DNA of 12,649 nt, taken from the NCBI GenBank assembly GCA_035604475.1, contig DATNIJ010000354.1, positions 1 to 12,649 on the forward strand, given 5' to 3'. The stretch comes from DASPPM01 sp035604475 (lineage in GTDB: Bacteria; Pseudomonadota; Alphaproteobacteria; JACZXZ01). The notes below the pieces were generated by a model. The model saw nothing but the letters and a program-made list of their open reading frames with translations, was not told the DNA's origin and did not search any database. Positions 1 through 12,431 of the stretch are shown here, piece by piece; the first letter of the stretch is position 1; each line of letters begins with the position of its first letter. A program made the translations under genes and the position numbers.

Positions 1-129
1 CCTCGCTCCGCGCGGATTCTTTTCGCCAACCCGCGAGAGGCGTAGATTGGATTGTGTTCGGGCTTATGCAACCCGGGAGTTGCGTCTAGGCAGAAACGCC
101 TACCGCCAACCCCCAGCCAAAGGCGCCGC
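1..129 (-). promoter_or_regulatory. 5' untranslated leader of the next (leftward) transcript, probably rpsL
   Basis: No gene is seen here. On the minus strand this stretch follows a good promoter at 130-158 and runs to the window edge without a convincing start codon and ribosome binding site. It can form two small hairpins, at 68-83 (GCAAC/GTTGC arms) and 87-102 (TAGGC/GCCTA arms). In Alphaproteobacteria rpoC is usually followed by rpsL-rpsG-fusA-tuf, so this is probably the rpsL leader. That identity is inference from gene order, because the start codon is outside the window. Confidence 0.5.
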
Positions 130-158
130 ATACTATGAAAGGCGGGCCTCTACGTCAA
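130..158 (-). promoter_or_regulatory. Sigma-70-type promoter reading leftward, out of the window
   Basis: Read on the minus strand, TTGACG (153-158) and TAGTAT (130-135) are separated by exactly 17 bp. The -35 matches TTGACA at 5 of 6 positions and the -10 matches TATAAT at 4 of 6. It lies downstream of the rpoC terminator-like hairpin and next to an inverted repeat, so it probably starts an independent transcript for the following operon (expected rpsL-rpsG-fusA). It is the best promoter match I found in any spacer of this window. Confidence 0.75.
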
Positions 159-160
159 GC

Positions 161-182
161 GCCGGAATGGCCGGCTTCCGGC
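161..182. repeat. Inverted repeat abutting the promoter, possible operator or second hairpin
   Basis: Perfect 7-bp arms GCCGGAA (161-167) and TTCCGGC (176-182) flank an 8-base centre that itself contains GGCCGG. It begins two bases upstream of the -35 box. As DNA it could be a binding site for a dimeric regulator. As RNA it could be a hairpin in the rpoC 3' end, but no T run follows it on the minus strand. The sequence does not decide between these. Confidence 0.5.
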
Positions 183-200
183 ATTTTCCCGCAAGCGCAC

Positions 201-232
201 AAAGGGGGCCGCAAGCCGGCGCCGCGGCCCCC
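201..232 (-). terminator. Terminator-like hairpin after rpoC
   Basis: On the minus strand, 20 bases after the rpoC stop, a perfect 9-bp stem GGGGGCCGC (224-232) / GCGGCCCCC (204-212) encloses an 11-base GC-rich loop and is followed by TTTGTG. The stem is very strong but the T tract is only three bases. It is a good but not ideal Rho-independent terminator, marking the end of the rplKAJL-rpoBC transcript before the next promoter. Confidence 0.7.
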
Positions 233-252
233 TCGGCGGCTTCGCGGACCGC

Positions 253-4425
<4,173 letters not shown>

Positions 4426-4453
4426 GCCGTCTCTCCTGCTCTGCCGCGATGCT

Positions 4454-4469
4454 GCCGCCCGAAGGCGGC
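4454..4469 (-). other. cUUCGg tetraloop hairpin in the rpoB-rpoC spacer
   Basis: On the minus (mRNA) strand GCCGCC and GGCGGC pair perfectly around a UUCG loop closed by C-G, the unusually stable tetraloop class. It ends 16 bases before the rpoC Shine-Dalgarno sequence. No U run follows, so it is not a typical terminator. It could stabilise a processed mRNA end or shape rpoC translation, which is inference. Confidence 0.7.
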
Positions 4470-4500
4470 GGCGCTCACGGCTTTCATCCTAACCGATGCC

Positions 4501-4517
4501 GCGCGCCCGGGGCGCGC
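4501..4517 (-). other. GC hairpin just after the rpoB stop
   Basis: Seven-base arms GCGCGCC (4501-4507) and GGCGCGC (4511-4517) flank a 3-base loop, 19 bases after the rpoB stop codon. No U tract follows and rpoC lies just downstream, so read-through is expected. Together with the UUCG hairpin it fills most of the 111-bp rpoB-rpoC spacer. I saw no promoter there. Confidence 0.5.
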
Positions 4518-4536
4518 CGCCCGTCTCAAGCGATCC

Positions 4537-8703
<4,167 letters not shown>

Positions 8704-8899
8704 CGCTGCTCCTTGTCCTCTTGTCGTCAAACGGGCATCGCCGGCTCGCGCCGAGACGGCAAGACCGGCGCCCACATGAGCCGGGCACCGGCCGTTCCTC
8801 CTAGATAGGCGGGCCTGCGCCCGCCGCAACCGGGCGAGTGCGCACGGCACCCACCCCTCTCGGCCACCTGGTCAGCTCCTTCGGCCGCATCCGGCCGCC
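8704..8899 (-). other. Hairpin-rich rplL-rpoB spacer
   Basis: These 196 bases hold no convincing gene. Downstream of rplL on the minus strand are hairpins at 8882-8897 (CGGCCG arms, 4-base loop, three bases after the stop), 8809-8824 (GCGGGC/GCCCGC, 4-base loop) and 8780-8792 (GCCGG/CCGGC, 3-base loop). An AGGAGG sits at 8797-8802 without a plausible gene behind it. In E. coli the same spacer carries an attenuator and an RNase III processing site. A similar role here is inference. No good promoter is visible. Confidence 0.55.
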
Positions 8900-9280
8900 T
8901 CACTTGACCTCGACCTTGGCGCCTGCGTCCTCGAGCTGCTTCTTGAGCTTCGCGGCCTCGTCCTTGTTGACCCCCTCCTTGACCGTCTTGGGAGCCCCCT
9001 CGACGAGGTCCTTGGCCTCCTTGAGGCCGAGGTTGGTGATCGCGCGAATCTCCTTGATCACGTTAATCTTCTTCTCGCCGGCGGCGGCCAGGACCACGGT
9101 GAACTCGGTCTTCTCCTCGGCGACCGCGGCAGCGCCCGCGCCTGCGGCGGGGGCTGCTGCCACCGCCACGGGGGCGGCGGCACTCACCCCCCACTTGTCC
9201 TCGAGCAACTTGGCGAGCTCGGCCGCCTCGAGCACGGTCAGCTTCGACAACTCCTCAACCAGACTCTCCAGATTCGCCAT
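8900..9280 (-). CDS. rplL: 50S ribosomal protein L7/L12
   Basis: This is the 126-aa L7/L12 protein, the multicopy flexible stalk of the 50S subunit that recruits and stimulates EF-Tu, EF-G and other translational GTPases. Residues 1-32 form the dimerising N-terminal helices that dock on L10. Residues 33-55 are the Ala/Pro/Gly-rich hinge. Residues 56-126 form the C-terminal GTPase-contacting domain, with the conserved stretch IKEIRAITNLGLKEAKDLVE at 75-94. Length is typical. The ATG has AGGAGA (9289-9294) eight bases upstream, a stronger site than that of rplJ, which fits the need for several L12 copies per L10. It lies 44 bp after rplJ, with which it is expected to be co-regulated. The stop is TGA. 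Confidence 0.99.
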   Translation of the reverse strand: MANLESLVEELSKLTVLEAAELAKLLEDKWGVSAAAPVAVAAAPAAGAGAAAVAEEKTEFTVVLAAAGEKKINVIKEIRAITNLGLKEAKDLVEGAPKTVKEGVNKDEAAKLKKQLEDAGAKVEVK

Positions 9281-9324
9281 GATACGTGTCTCCTAAGCTT
9301 GAACTTCCGGGTTAAGCGTTCGTC

Positions 9325-9858
9325 CTACGCCGCTTCGCCTGGCCGGGCCTCGCCTTGTTGGGCGTAGGCCTGAAACAGGCGGGCGAGCATGCCCGCCGAC
9401 GCCTGCAGCACGCCCGCGATCTTGGTGGGCGGTGCCTTCAGCAAGCCGGCGATCTTGCCGCGCAGCTCGTCGAGCGAGGGCAGCGTGGCAAGCGCCTTGA
9501 CCCCTGCGGGATTGAGCACCCGGGCTCCCAGCGCTCCTCCGGCGATCACCAGCTTCTCGTTCGTCCTCGAGAAGTCGACGGCCACCTTGGCGACGGCCAC
9601 CGGATCGCTCGAGAAAGCGATCGCGGTCGGCCCCGTGAGGAGATCCGCAAGCCCTTCGTACTTGGTCCCGGACAAGGCGCGGCGCGCGAGACGGTTCTTG
9701 GTCACCTTGAAGCGGCCGCCCACCGCGCGCACCTTCCGCCGCAGGTCCGATATCTCGGACACGCTGAGGCCGCTTTGGCGGGTGATGACCACCGCCGTGG
9801 CCTCCGTGAAGGCGCGGTTCAAGGAGGCGACCAGTTGCTCCTTCTCCGTGCGTTGCAC
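9325..9858 (-). CDS. rplJ: 50S ribosomal protein L10
   Basis: This is ribosomal protein L10, 177 aa from the GTG at 9858. It joins 23S rRNA to the L7/L12 stalk and, as the L10-L12 complex, represses its own mRNA. Residues 1-130 are the rRNA-binding domain with the signature FKVTKNRLARRAL at 50-62. The C-terminal helix about 144-168 (KIAGVLQASAGMLARLFQAY) is the L12 docking helix. I chose GTG because GGAG (9865-9868) lies six bases upstream and because translation then begins MQRTEKE, matching the usual alphaproteobacterial L10 start. An ATG at 9876 would add six residues but lacks a visible ribosome binding site. An in-frame TTG at 9972 would add 38 residues read through a repeat. The stop is TAG. 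It lies 365 bp after rplA and 44 bp before rplL. Confidence 0.96.
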   Translation of the reverse strand: MQRTEKEQLVASLNRAFTEATAVVITRQSGLSVSEISDLRRKVRAVGGRFKVTKNRLARRALSGTKYEGLADLLTGPTAIAFSSDPVAVAKVAVDFSRTNEKLVIAGGALGARVLNPAGVKALATLPSLDELRGKIAGLLKAPPTKIAGVLQASAGMLARLFQAYAQQGEARPGEAA

Positions 9859-9864
9859 CGTCTT

Positions 9865-9868
9865 CTCC
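9865..9868 (-). promoter_or_regulatory. Shine-Dalgarno GGAG deciding the rplJ GTG start
   Basis: On the minus strand GGAG (within GCGGAGAAGACG) precedes GTG at 9858 by six bases. No comparable sequence precedes the ATG at 9876, whose upstream 20 bases are CG-rich without a purine run. This favours the GTG. Confidence 0.6.
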
Positions 9869-9921
9869 GCTTCCATGGCCGTTGCGGCAACGAGCGAGCG
9901 CCGCGCCGGCCGTTGCGATCT

Positions 9922-9947
9922 GGACCCGCGGGTCGAGCCCGGGGTCC
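9922..9947. repeat. Short palindromic intergenic repeat between L10 leader and rplJ
   Basis: The arms GGACCC (9922-9927) and GGGTCC (9942-9947), continued by CGGG (9929-9932) and CCCG (9938-9941), make a 10-bp stem with one bulged base and a 5-base loop. The centre, CGGGCTCGACCCG on the minus strand, resembles the core CCGGGCTTGACCCGG that recurs in dispersed intergenic palindromes of many Alphaproteobacteria. That resemblance is from memory and was not searched. It sits between the regulatory leader and the rplJ start. Confidence 0.55.
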
Positions 9948-9970
9948 GGCTCACCCTGTCCCAGAAGTTC

Positions 9971-10009
9971 AAGCCCCTCCTTCGTCCCTCTCGGGCCGAA
10001 GGCTGGCTT
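9971..10009 (-). promoter_or_regulatory. Long hairpin burying an AAGGAGG, downstream of the L10 leader
   Basis: On the minus strand, AAGCC (10005-10009) pairs with GGCTT (9971-9975). After a small internal loop CCUUCG (9997-10002) pairs with CGAAGG (9979-9984), and after a G-A mismatch CCC pairs with GGG around a GAGA (GNRA) loop. The 3' arm contains AAGGAGG (9976-9982), a full-strength Shine-Dalgarno core that would be occluded when the hairpin forms. The nearest start codon after it is a TTG at 9972, in frame with rplJ but only three bases away. It may be part of the L10 regulatory region. Its function is inference. Confidence 0.55.
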
Positions 10010-10011
10010 CC

Positions 10012-10095
10012 AACTCCCGTCTATGCAGGCGGTGCTTCAGCCCCTTTATGCCGCAAGAAGCGCTGGCTTCGGCGGCACCTGCAGTCTCGGACAGG
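10012..10095 (-). promoter_or_regulatory. L10 autoregulatory mRNA leader
   Basis: On the minus strand, AGACUGCAGGUGC (10075-10087) and GCACCGCCUGCAUAGACGG (10017-10035) face each other. They form an outer stem CUGCA/UGCAG plus GUGC/GCAC with a 3-base bulge, enclosing a hairpin GCCGC..GAAGC-loop-GCUUC..GCGGC (10050-10076). The paired conserved blocks GCAGGUG and CCUGCAUAGACGG are the hallmark of the L10 leader family upstream of rplJ, which binds the L10-(L12) complex and represses rplJL translation. Position between rplA and rplJ fits exactly. Boundaries are approximate. Confidence 0.85.
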
Positions 10096-10097
10096 TC

Positions 10098-10134
10098 GGG
10101 GACCGGGCGGGAGGCGAGCCTCCCGCTGGTCCCC
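10098..10134 (-). other. Strong stem-loop upstream of the L10 leader
   Basis: GGGGACC (10098-10104) pairs with GGTCCCC (10128-10134), and GCGGGAGG (10107-10114) pairs with CCTCCCGC (10119-10126) around a 4-base loop: 15 bp with a 2x1 internal loop. It has no U run on either side, so it is not a standard terminator. It could be an extra stem of the L10 leader, an mRNA-stabilising end for rplKA, or a repeat element. Confidence 0.65.
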
Positions 10135-10177
10135 TATCTCCGCCGGGCCAAGGCTGGCCAAGCGGCGAATTCACACG

Positions 10178-10226
10178 ATCCTCAGTCCTCTATCCGTTGT
10201 CCTCAATCCTTAGGCCTCGGGCCTCA
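10178..10226. repeat. 7-bp tandem array, seven degenerate units, overlapping the rplA stop
   Basis: Reading the plus strand in steps of seven gives ATCCTCA, GTCCTCT, ATCCGTT, GTCCTCA, ATCCTTA, GGCCTCG and GGCCTCA without a gap. On the minus strand the consensus is TGAGGAY, and the TGA of the first unit is the rplA stop codon. The first base of the first five plus-strand units alternates A and G, hinting at a 14-bp period. No such array is seen in the other spacers of this window. Confidence 0.7.
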
Positions 10227-10931
10227 GCCGGCCCCGGCAGTACCGCCCAAGCTGGCGACATCGAGCTTGAGCCCCGGCCCCATGGTCGAGCTCAGCGAAA
10301 CCTTCTTGATGTAGTGTCCCTTCACTCCCGACGGCTTGGCCCGCGCGACCGCCTCGTAGAAGGCCTTGACGTTGTCCATGATGGCGTCTTCCGAGAAGCT
10401 CATCTTGCCGATGCCCGCGTGCACGATGCCGGCCTTCTCCGCGCGGTACTGCACCTGGCCGGCCTTGGTCTCCTTGACCGCCTTGGCCACGTCCATGGTC
10501 ACGGTGCCGAGCTTCGGGTTCGGCATCAGCCCGCGGGGCCCGAGAATCTTGCCGAGCTTGCCCACCACCGCCATCATGTCGGGGGTTGCGATCACGCGCT
10601 CGAAATCGATCTCGCCCTTCTGCACCTTCTCGGCGAGGTCGTCGGCGCCCACGATATCGGCACCCGCCGCCTTGGCCTCGTTCGCCTTGTCGCCCTTGGC
10701 GAAGACGGCGACGCGCACGCCCTTGCCGGTGCCGTGCGGGAGGGACACCACGCCGCGCACCTGCTGGTCCGCGTGGCGCGTGTCGATGCCGAGATTCATC
10801 GAGACCTCGACCGTCTCGTCGATCTTCTTGGCCGCGAACTCCTTGAGGATCTTGACCGCCTCGGGGAGCGGATAGAAGCGCGCGCGGTCGATCTTCTCGT
10901 AGGCGCTCTTCAGGCGTTTGCCGTGTGCCAT
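10224..10931 (-). CDS. rplA: 50S ribosomal protein L1
   Basis: This is ribosomal protein L1, 235 aa, which binds 23S rRNA at the mobile L1 stalk near the E site and helps release deacylated tRNA. In many bacteria it also represses its own rplKA mRNA. Domain I is made of the N- and C-terminal parts and domain II lies at about 68-159. The family signature KILGPRGLMPNPKLGTV is at 128-144. Length is typical. The ATG lies three bases after the rplK stop, and GGAG inside the end of rplK, six bases before the ATG, serves as ribosome binding site, so translational coupling with rplK is likely. The TGA stop is also the first triplet of a 7-bp repeat array. I did not identify an L1-binding operator. 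Confidence 0.99.
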   Translation of the reverse strand: MAHGKRLKSAYEKIDRARFYPLPEAVKILKEFAAKKIDETVEVSMNLGIDTRHADQQVRGVVSLPHGTGKGVRVAVFAKGDKANEAKAAGADIVGADDLAEKVQKGEIDFERVIATPDMMAVVGKLGKILGPRGLMPNPKLGTVTMDVAKAVKETKAGQVQYRAEKAGIVHAGIGKMSFSEDAIMDNVKAFYEAVARAKPSGVKGHYIKKVSLSSTMGPGLKLDVASLGGTAGAG

Positions 10932-10934
10932 GGC

Positions 10935-11363
10935 TCACTCCACCACTTCGAGGCCCATCGAGCGGGCGGTGCCTGCGAGCATGCGCGAGGCGGCGTCCAC
11001 GTCGTTGGCATTGAGGTCCGACATCTTCTTGGCGGCGATCTCGCGGATCTGCGCCATGGTCACCTTGCCCACGGCGGTGCGTCCCGCGGTCGAGCTGCCT
11101 TTCTCCAGCCCCGCCGCCTTCTTGAGGAAGTAGCTCGCCGGCGGCGACTTGATCTGGAAGGTGAAGGAGCGGTCCGAGTACACCGTGATGATCACGGGCA
11201 GCGGCATCTCCGGCTCCATCTTCTGGGTCGCCGCGTTGAACGACTTGCAGAACTCCATGATGTTGAGGCCGCGTTGGCCCAAGGCGGGGCCGATCGGCGG
11301 CGAGGGGTTCGCCTTCCCCGCCGGCACCTGCAGCTTGATATAGCCGTCGATCTTCTTTGCCAT
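10935..11363 (-). CDS. rplK: 50S ribosomal protein L11
   Basis: This is ribosomal protein L11, 142 aa, which binds the GTPase-associated centre of 23S rRNA at the base of the L7/L12 stalk. In the family it is also needed for RelA activation and is a target region for thiostrepton. The N-terminal domain (1-70) carries the proline-rich segment PPIGPALGQRGLNIMEF at 22-38. The C-terminal rRNA-binding domain (about 75-142) contains ASRMLAGTARSMGLEV at 125-140. Length is the family standard. The ribosome binding site is modest (GAGGG nine bases before the ATG). It is the first gene of the rplKA pair, 124 bp after nusG, with a palindromic element in between. The stop is TGA. Confidence 0.99.
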   Translation of the reverse strand: MAKKIDGYIKLQVPAGKANPSPPIGPALGQRGLNIMEFCKSFNAATQKMEPEMPLPVIITVYSDRSFTFQIKSPPASYFLKKAAGLEKGSSTAGRTAVGKVTMAQIREIAAKKMSDLNANDVDAASRMLAGTARSMGLEVVE

Positions 11364-11385
11364 CGAACCAAACCCTCATACCCCG

Positions 11386-11450
11386 ACCCCCCACCCATCG
11401 GCCGCTCCTCAACGGGCGGCCGATCCCCCTCAAGGGGGGCGGGAGGGGGT
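11386..11450. repeat. GC-rich palindromic element in the nusG-rplK spacer
   Basis: A perfect 9-bp inverted repeat ATCGGCCGC (11397-11405) / GCGGCCGAT (11416-11424) with a 10-base loop is flanked by a second small hairpin (CCCCC/GGGGG at 11425-11439) and by outer arms ACCCCC (11386-11391) / GGGGGT (11445-11450). The nested arms and C/G-run edges look like a dispersed intergenic palindrome rather than a terminator, since no T run follows on the minus strand. It takes up half of the 124-bp spacer upstream of rplK. I saw no promoter there. Confidence 0.6.
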
Positions 11451-11487
11451 GACGCTCAGACTTCAGAGACCTGGCACCAACCGATCC

Positions 11488-12018
11488 TCATACCTTCTCG
11501 ACCTGCGAGTACTCGAGCTCGACCGGCGTCGCGCGCCCGAAGATCGAGACCGAGACCTTGAGCCGGGCGCGCTCCTCGTCGATCTCCTCGACGAGCCCGT
11601 TGAAGGAGGTGAAGGGCCCGTCGCACACCCGCACCTGCTCGCCGATCTCGAAGGTGATCGAGGGCTTCGGCCGCTCCACGCCCTCCTGCATCTGGTGCAG
11701 GATGCGGTTCGCCTCCGACTCGCTGATCGGGATCGGCTTGCCCTTGTCGCCGAGGAAGCCGGTCACCTTCGGCGTATTCTTGACGAGATGCCAGGTCTCG
11801 TCGGTCATCTCCATCTTGAGCAGCACGTAACCCGGGAAGAACTTGCGCTCGCTCTGCACCTTGCTGCCGCGGCGCACCTCGATGACCTCCTCGACCGGGA
11901 CCATGACCTGCTCGATCTCGTCCTCGAGGCCGTTCTGCTTGGCCTGCTCGCGGATCGACTGGGCCACCTTCTTCTCGAAGCCGGAATAGACGTGCAAGAC
12001 GTACCAACGCGCCGCCAT
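11488..12018 (-). CDS. nusG: Transcription termination/antitermination protein NusG
   Basis: This is NusG, 176 aa, a cytoplasmic factor that rides on RNA polymerase, suppresses pausing, contacts Rho and can bridge to the ribosome through S10. The NGN domain spans residues 1 to about 115, beginning RWYVLHVYSGFEKKVA, with FFPGYVLLKMEM at 60-71. A linker leads to the KOW domain at about 124-176, containing IGEQVRVCDGPFTSFNG (125-141) and the terminal FGRATPVELE. Length matches the family in Alphaproteobacteria. The ATG shares its A with the secE stop (TGATG) and GGGGAG (12025-12030) lies six bases upstream. The adjacent GTG one codon earlier is a less likely start. Its gene lies beside the genes for the polymerase it regulates. 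The stop is TGA. Confidence 0.99.
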   Translation of the reverse strand: MAARWYVLHVYSGFEKKVAQSIREQAKQNGLEDEIEQVMVPVEEVIEVRRGSKVQSERKFFPGYVLLKMEMTDETWHLVKNTPKVTGFLGDKGKPIPISESEANRILHQMQEGVERPKPSITFEIGEQVRVCDGPFTSFNGLVEEIDEERARLKVSVSIFGRATPVELEYSQVEKV

Positions 12019-12218
12019 CACGAGCTCCCCACGCCGAGGATCGTGCGGATACCGAGCGATAACCCCTGGTCGACCACGAAGAAGAACATCGCGGCGAGGA
12101 ATACCATCACAAACACCATGCCTGTCGTTACCAACGCTTCCTTGCGGCTCGGCCAGGTGACCTTCGCCATCTCCTGGCGGACCTGCTGAATGAACTCGGC
12201 GGGGTTGACCTTCGCCAT
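12018..12218 (-). CDS. secE: Preprotein translocase subunit SecE
   Basis: This is the short, single-span form of SecE, 66 aa, the inner-membrane clamp subunit of the SecYEG translocon. The cytoplasmic amphipathic helix (residues 4-20) is followed by the conserved hinge VTWPSRKEA at 20-28, then one transmembrane segment at about 29-50 rich in Val, Met and Phe, and a short periplasmic tail. E. coli SecE has three spans, but the one-span form is normal in Alphaproteobacteria. No strong Shine-Dalgarno sequence is seen before the ATG. The stop overlaps the nusG start by one base, so the two are translationally coupled. It lies 109 bp after tRNA-Trp. The stop is TGA. Confidence 0.97.
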   Translation of the reverse strand: MAKVNPAEFIQQVRQEMAKVTWPSRKEALVTTGMVFVMVFLAAMFFFVVDQGLSLGIRTILGVGSS

Positions 12219-12231
12219 CGCTCAGGAACCC

Positions 12232-12256
12232 AACGCAGAAAAGCCAAACGCAGAAA
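12232..12256. repeat. Direct repeat AACGCAGAAA x2 before secE
   Basis: Two identical 10-mers at 12232-12241 and 12247-12256 lie 15 bp apart. With their flanks they form a 13-base repeat with one mismatch. They lie 14-38 bases upstream of the secE ATG, and on the minus strand they read as a T-rich stretch just after the inverted repeat at 12258-12316. They may be chance or a local duplication. Confidence 0.5.
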
Positions 12257-12257
12257 C

Positions 12258-12316
12258 GAGGGTGCAGCCCGGTGCGATGCGCCCGAAGACGCGCCGCCGC
12301 CGCACGCAGCACCCTC
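12258..12316 (-). other. Nested inverted repeat between tRNA-Trp and secE
   Basis: Perfect 8-bp arms GAGGGTGC (12258-12265) and GCACCCTC (12309-12316) enclose a second pairing GTGCG (12272-12276) / CGCAC (12301-12305) and a third GCGC pairing. On the minus strand it is followed by GTTTCTGCGTTTGGCTTTTC, T-rich but interrupted. It could be a partial terminator after tRNA-Trp, a processing signal, or the secE leader structure. It lies only 11 bases after the tRNA 3' end. Confidence 0.5.
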
Positions 12317-12327
12317 CGCTCTCGGCC

Positions 12328-12404
12328 TGGCAGGAGTGGAGGGACTCGAACCCCCAACCCCCGGTTTTGGAGACCGGTGCTCTAGCCAATTGAGCTACAC
12401 TCCT
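12328..12404 (-). tRNA. trnW: tRNA-Trp (anticodon CCA)
   Basis: The minus strand gives a complete 77-nt cloverleaf: acceptor stem AGGAGTG/CACTCCT, a 4-bp D stem with a 9-base loop, a 5-bp anticodon stem with loop CTCCAAA and anticodon CCA at 12368-12370, a 5-base variable loop and a T arm with the TTCGAGT loop. Discriminator G and the CCA end (12328-12330) are encoded. The tuf-trnW-secE-nusG order is a familiar alphaproteobacterial arrangement, and the tRNA is probably processed from a tuf-containing transcript, because no promoter is seen just upstream. Confidence 0.99.
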
Positions 12405-12431
12405 AACGGTCAGCGCCGTGCTCGTTGCCAT

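Noticed and set aside
8803..8830. Possible rpoB promoter TTGCGG-16-TATCTA on the minus strand
   Set aside because: Only three of six matches in each box, and the spacer between them forms a hairpin. Too weak to list.
8704..8850. N-terminal extension of RpoB by 49 codons
   Set aside because: The extra residues are Arg/Ala-rich and unlike any RpoB start. A good AAGGAG site and the conserved MAKSFTGRKR begin at 8703.
10133..10161. Possible rplJ promoter TTGGCC-17-GATAGG on the minus strand
   Set aside because: Four of six and three of six matches. Spacing is good but the boxes are poor, so chance is likely in GC-rich DNA.
9355..11561. Plus-strand open frames across the rplJ-rplA spacer and rplK-rplA
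   Set aside because: They run through the L10 leader and antisense to rplJ, rplA and rplK. They have no motif and no ribosome binding site.
12019..12357. N-terminal extension of NusG by 113 codons
   Set aside because: It would be read out of frame through secE and its leader. The conserved NusG start with its own ribosome binding site is at 12018.
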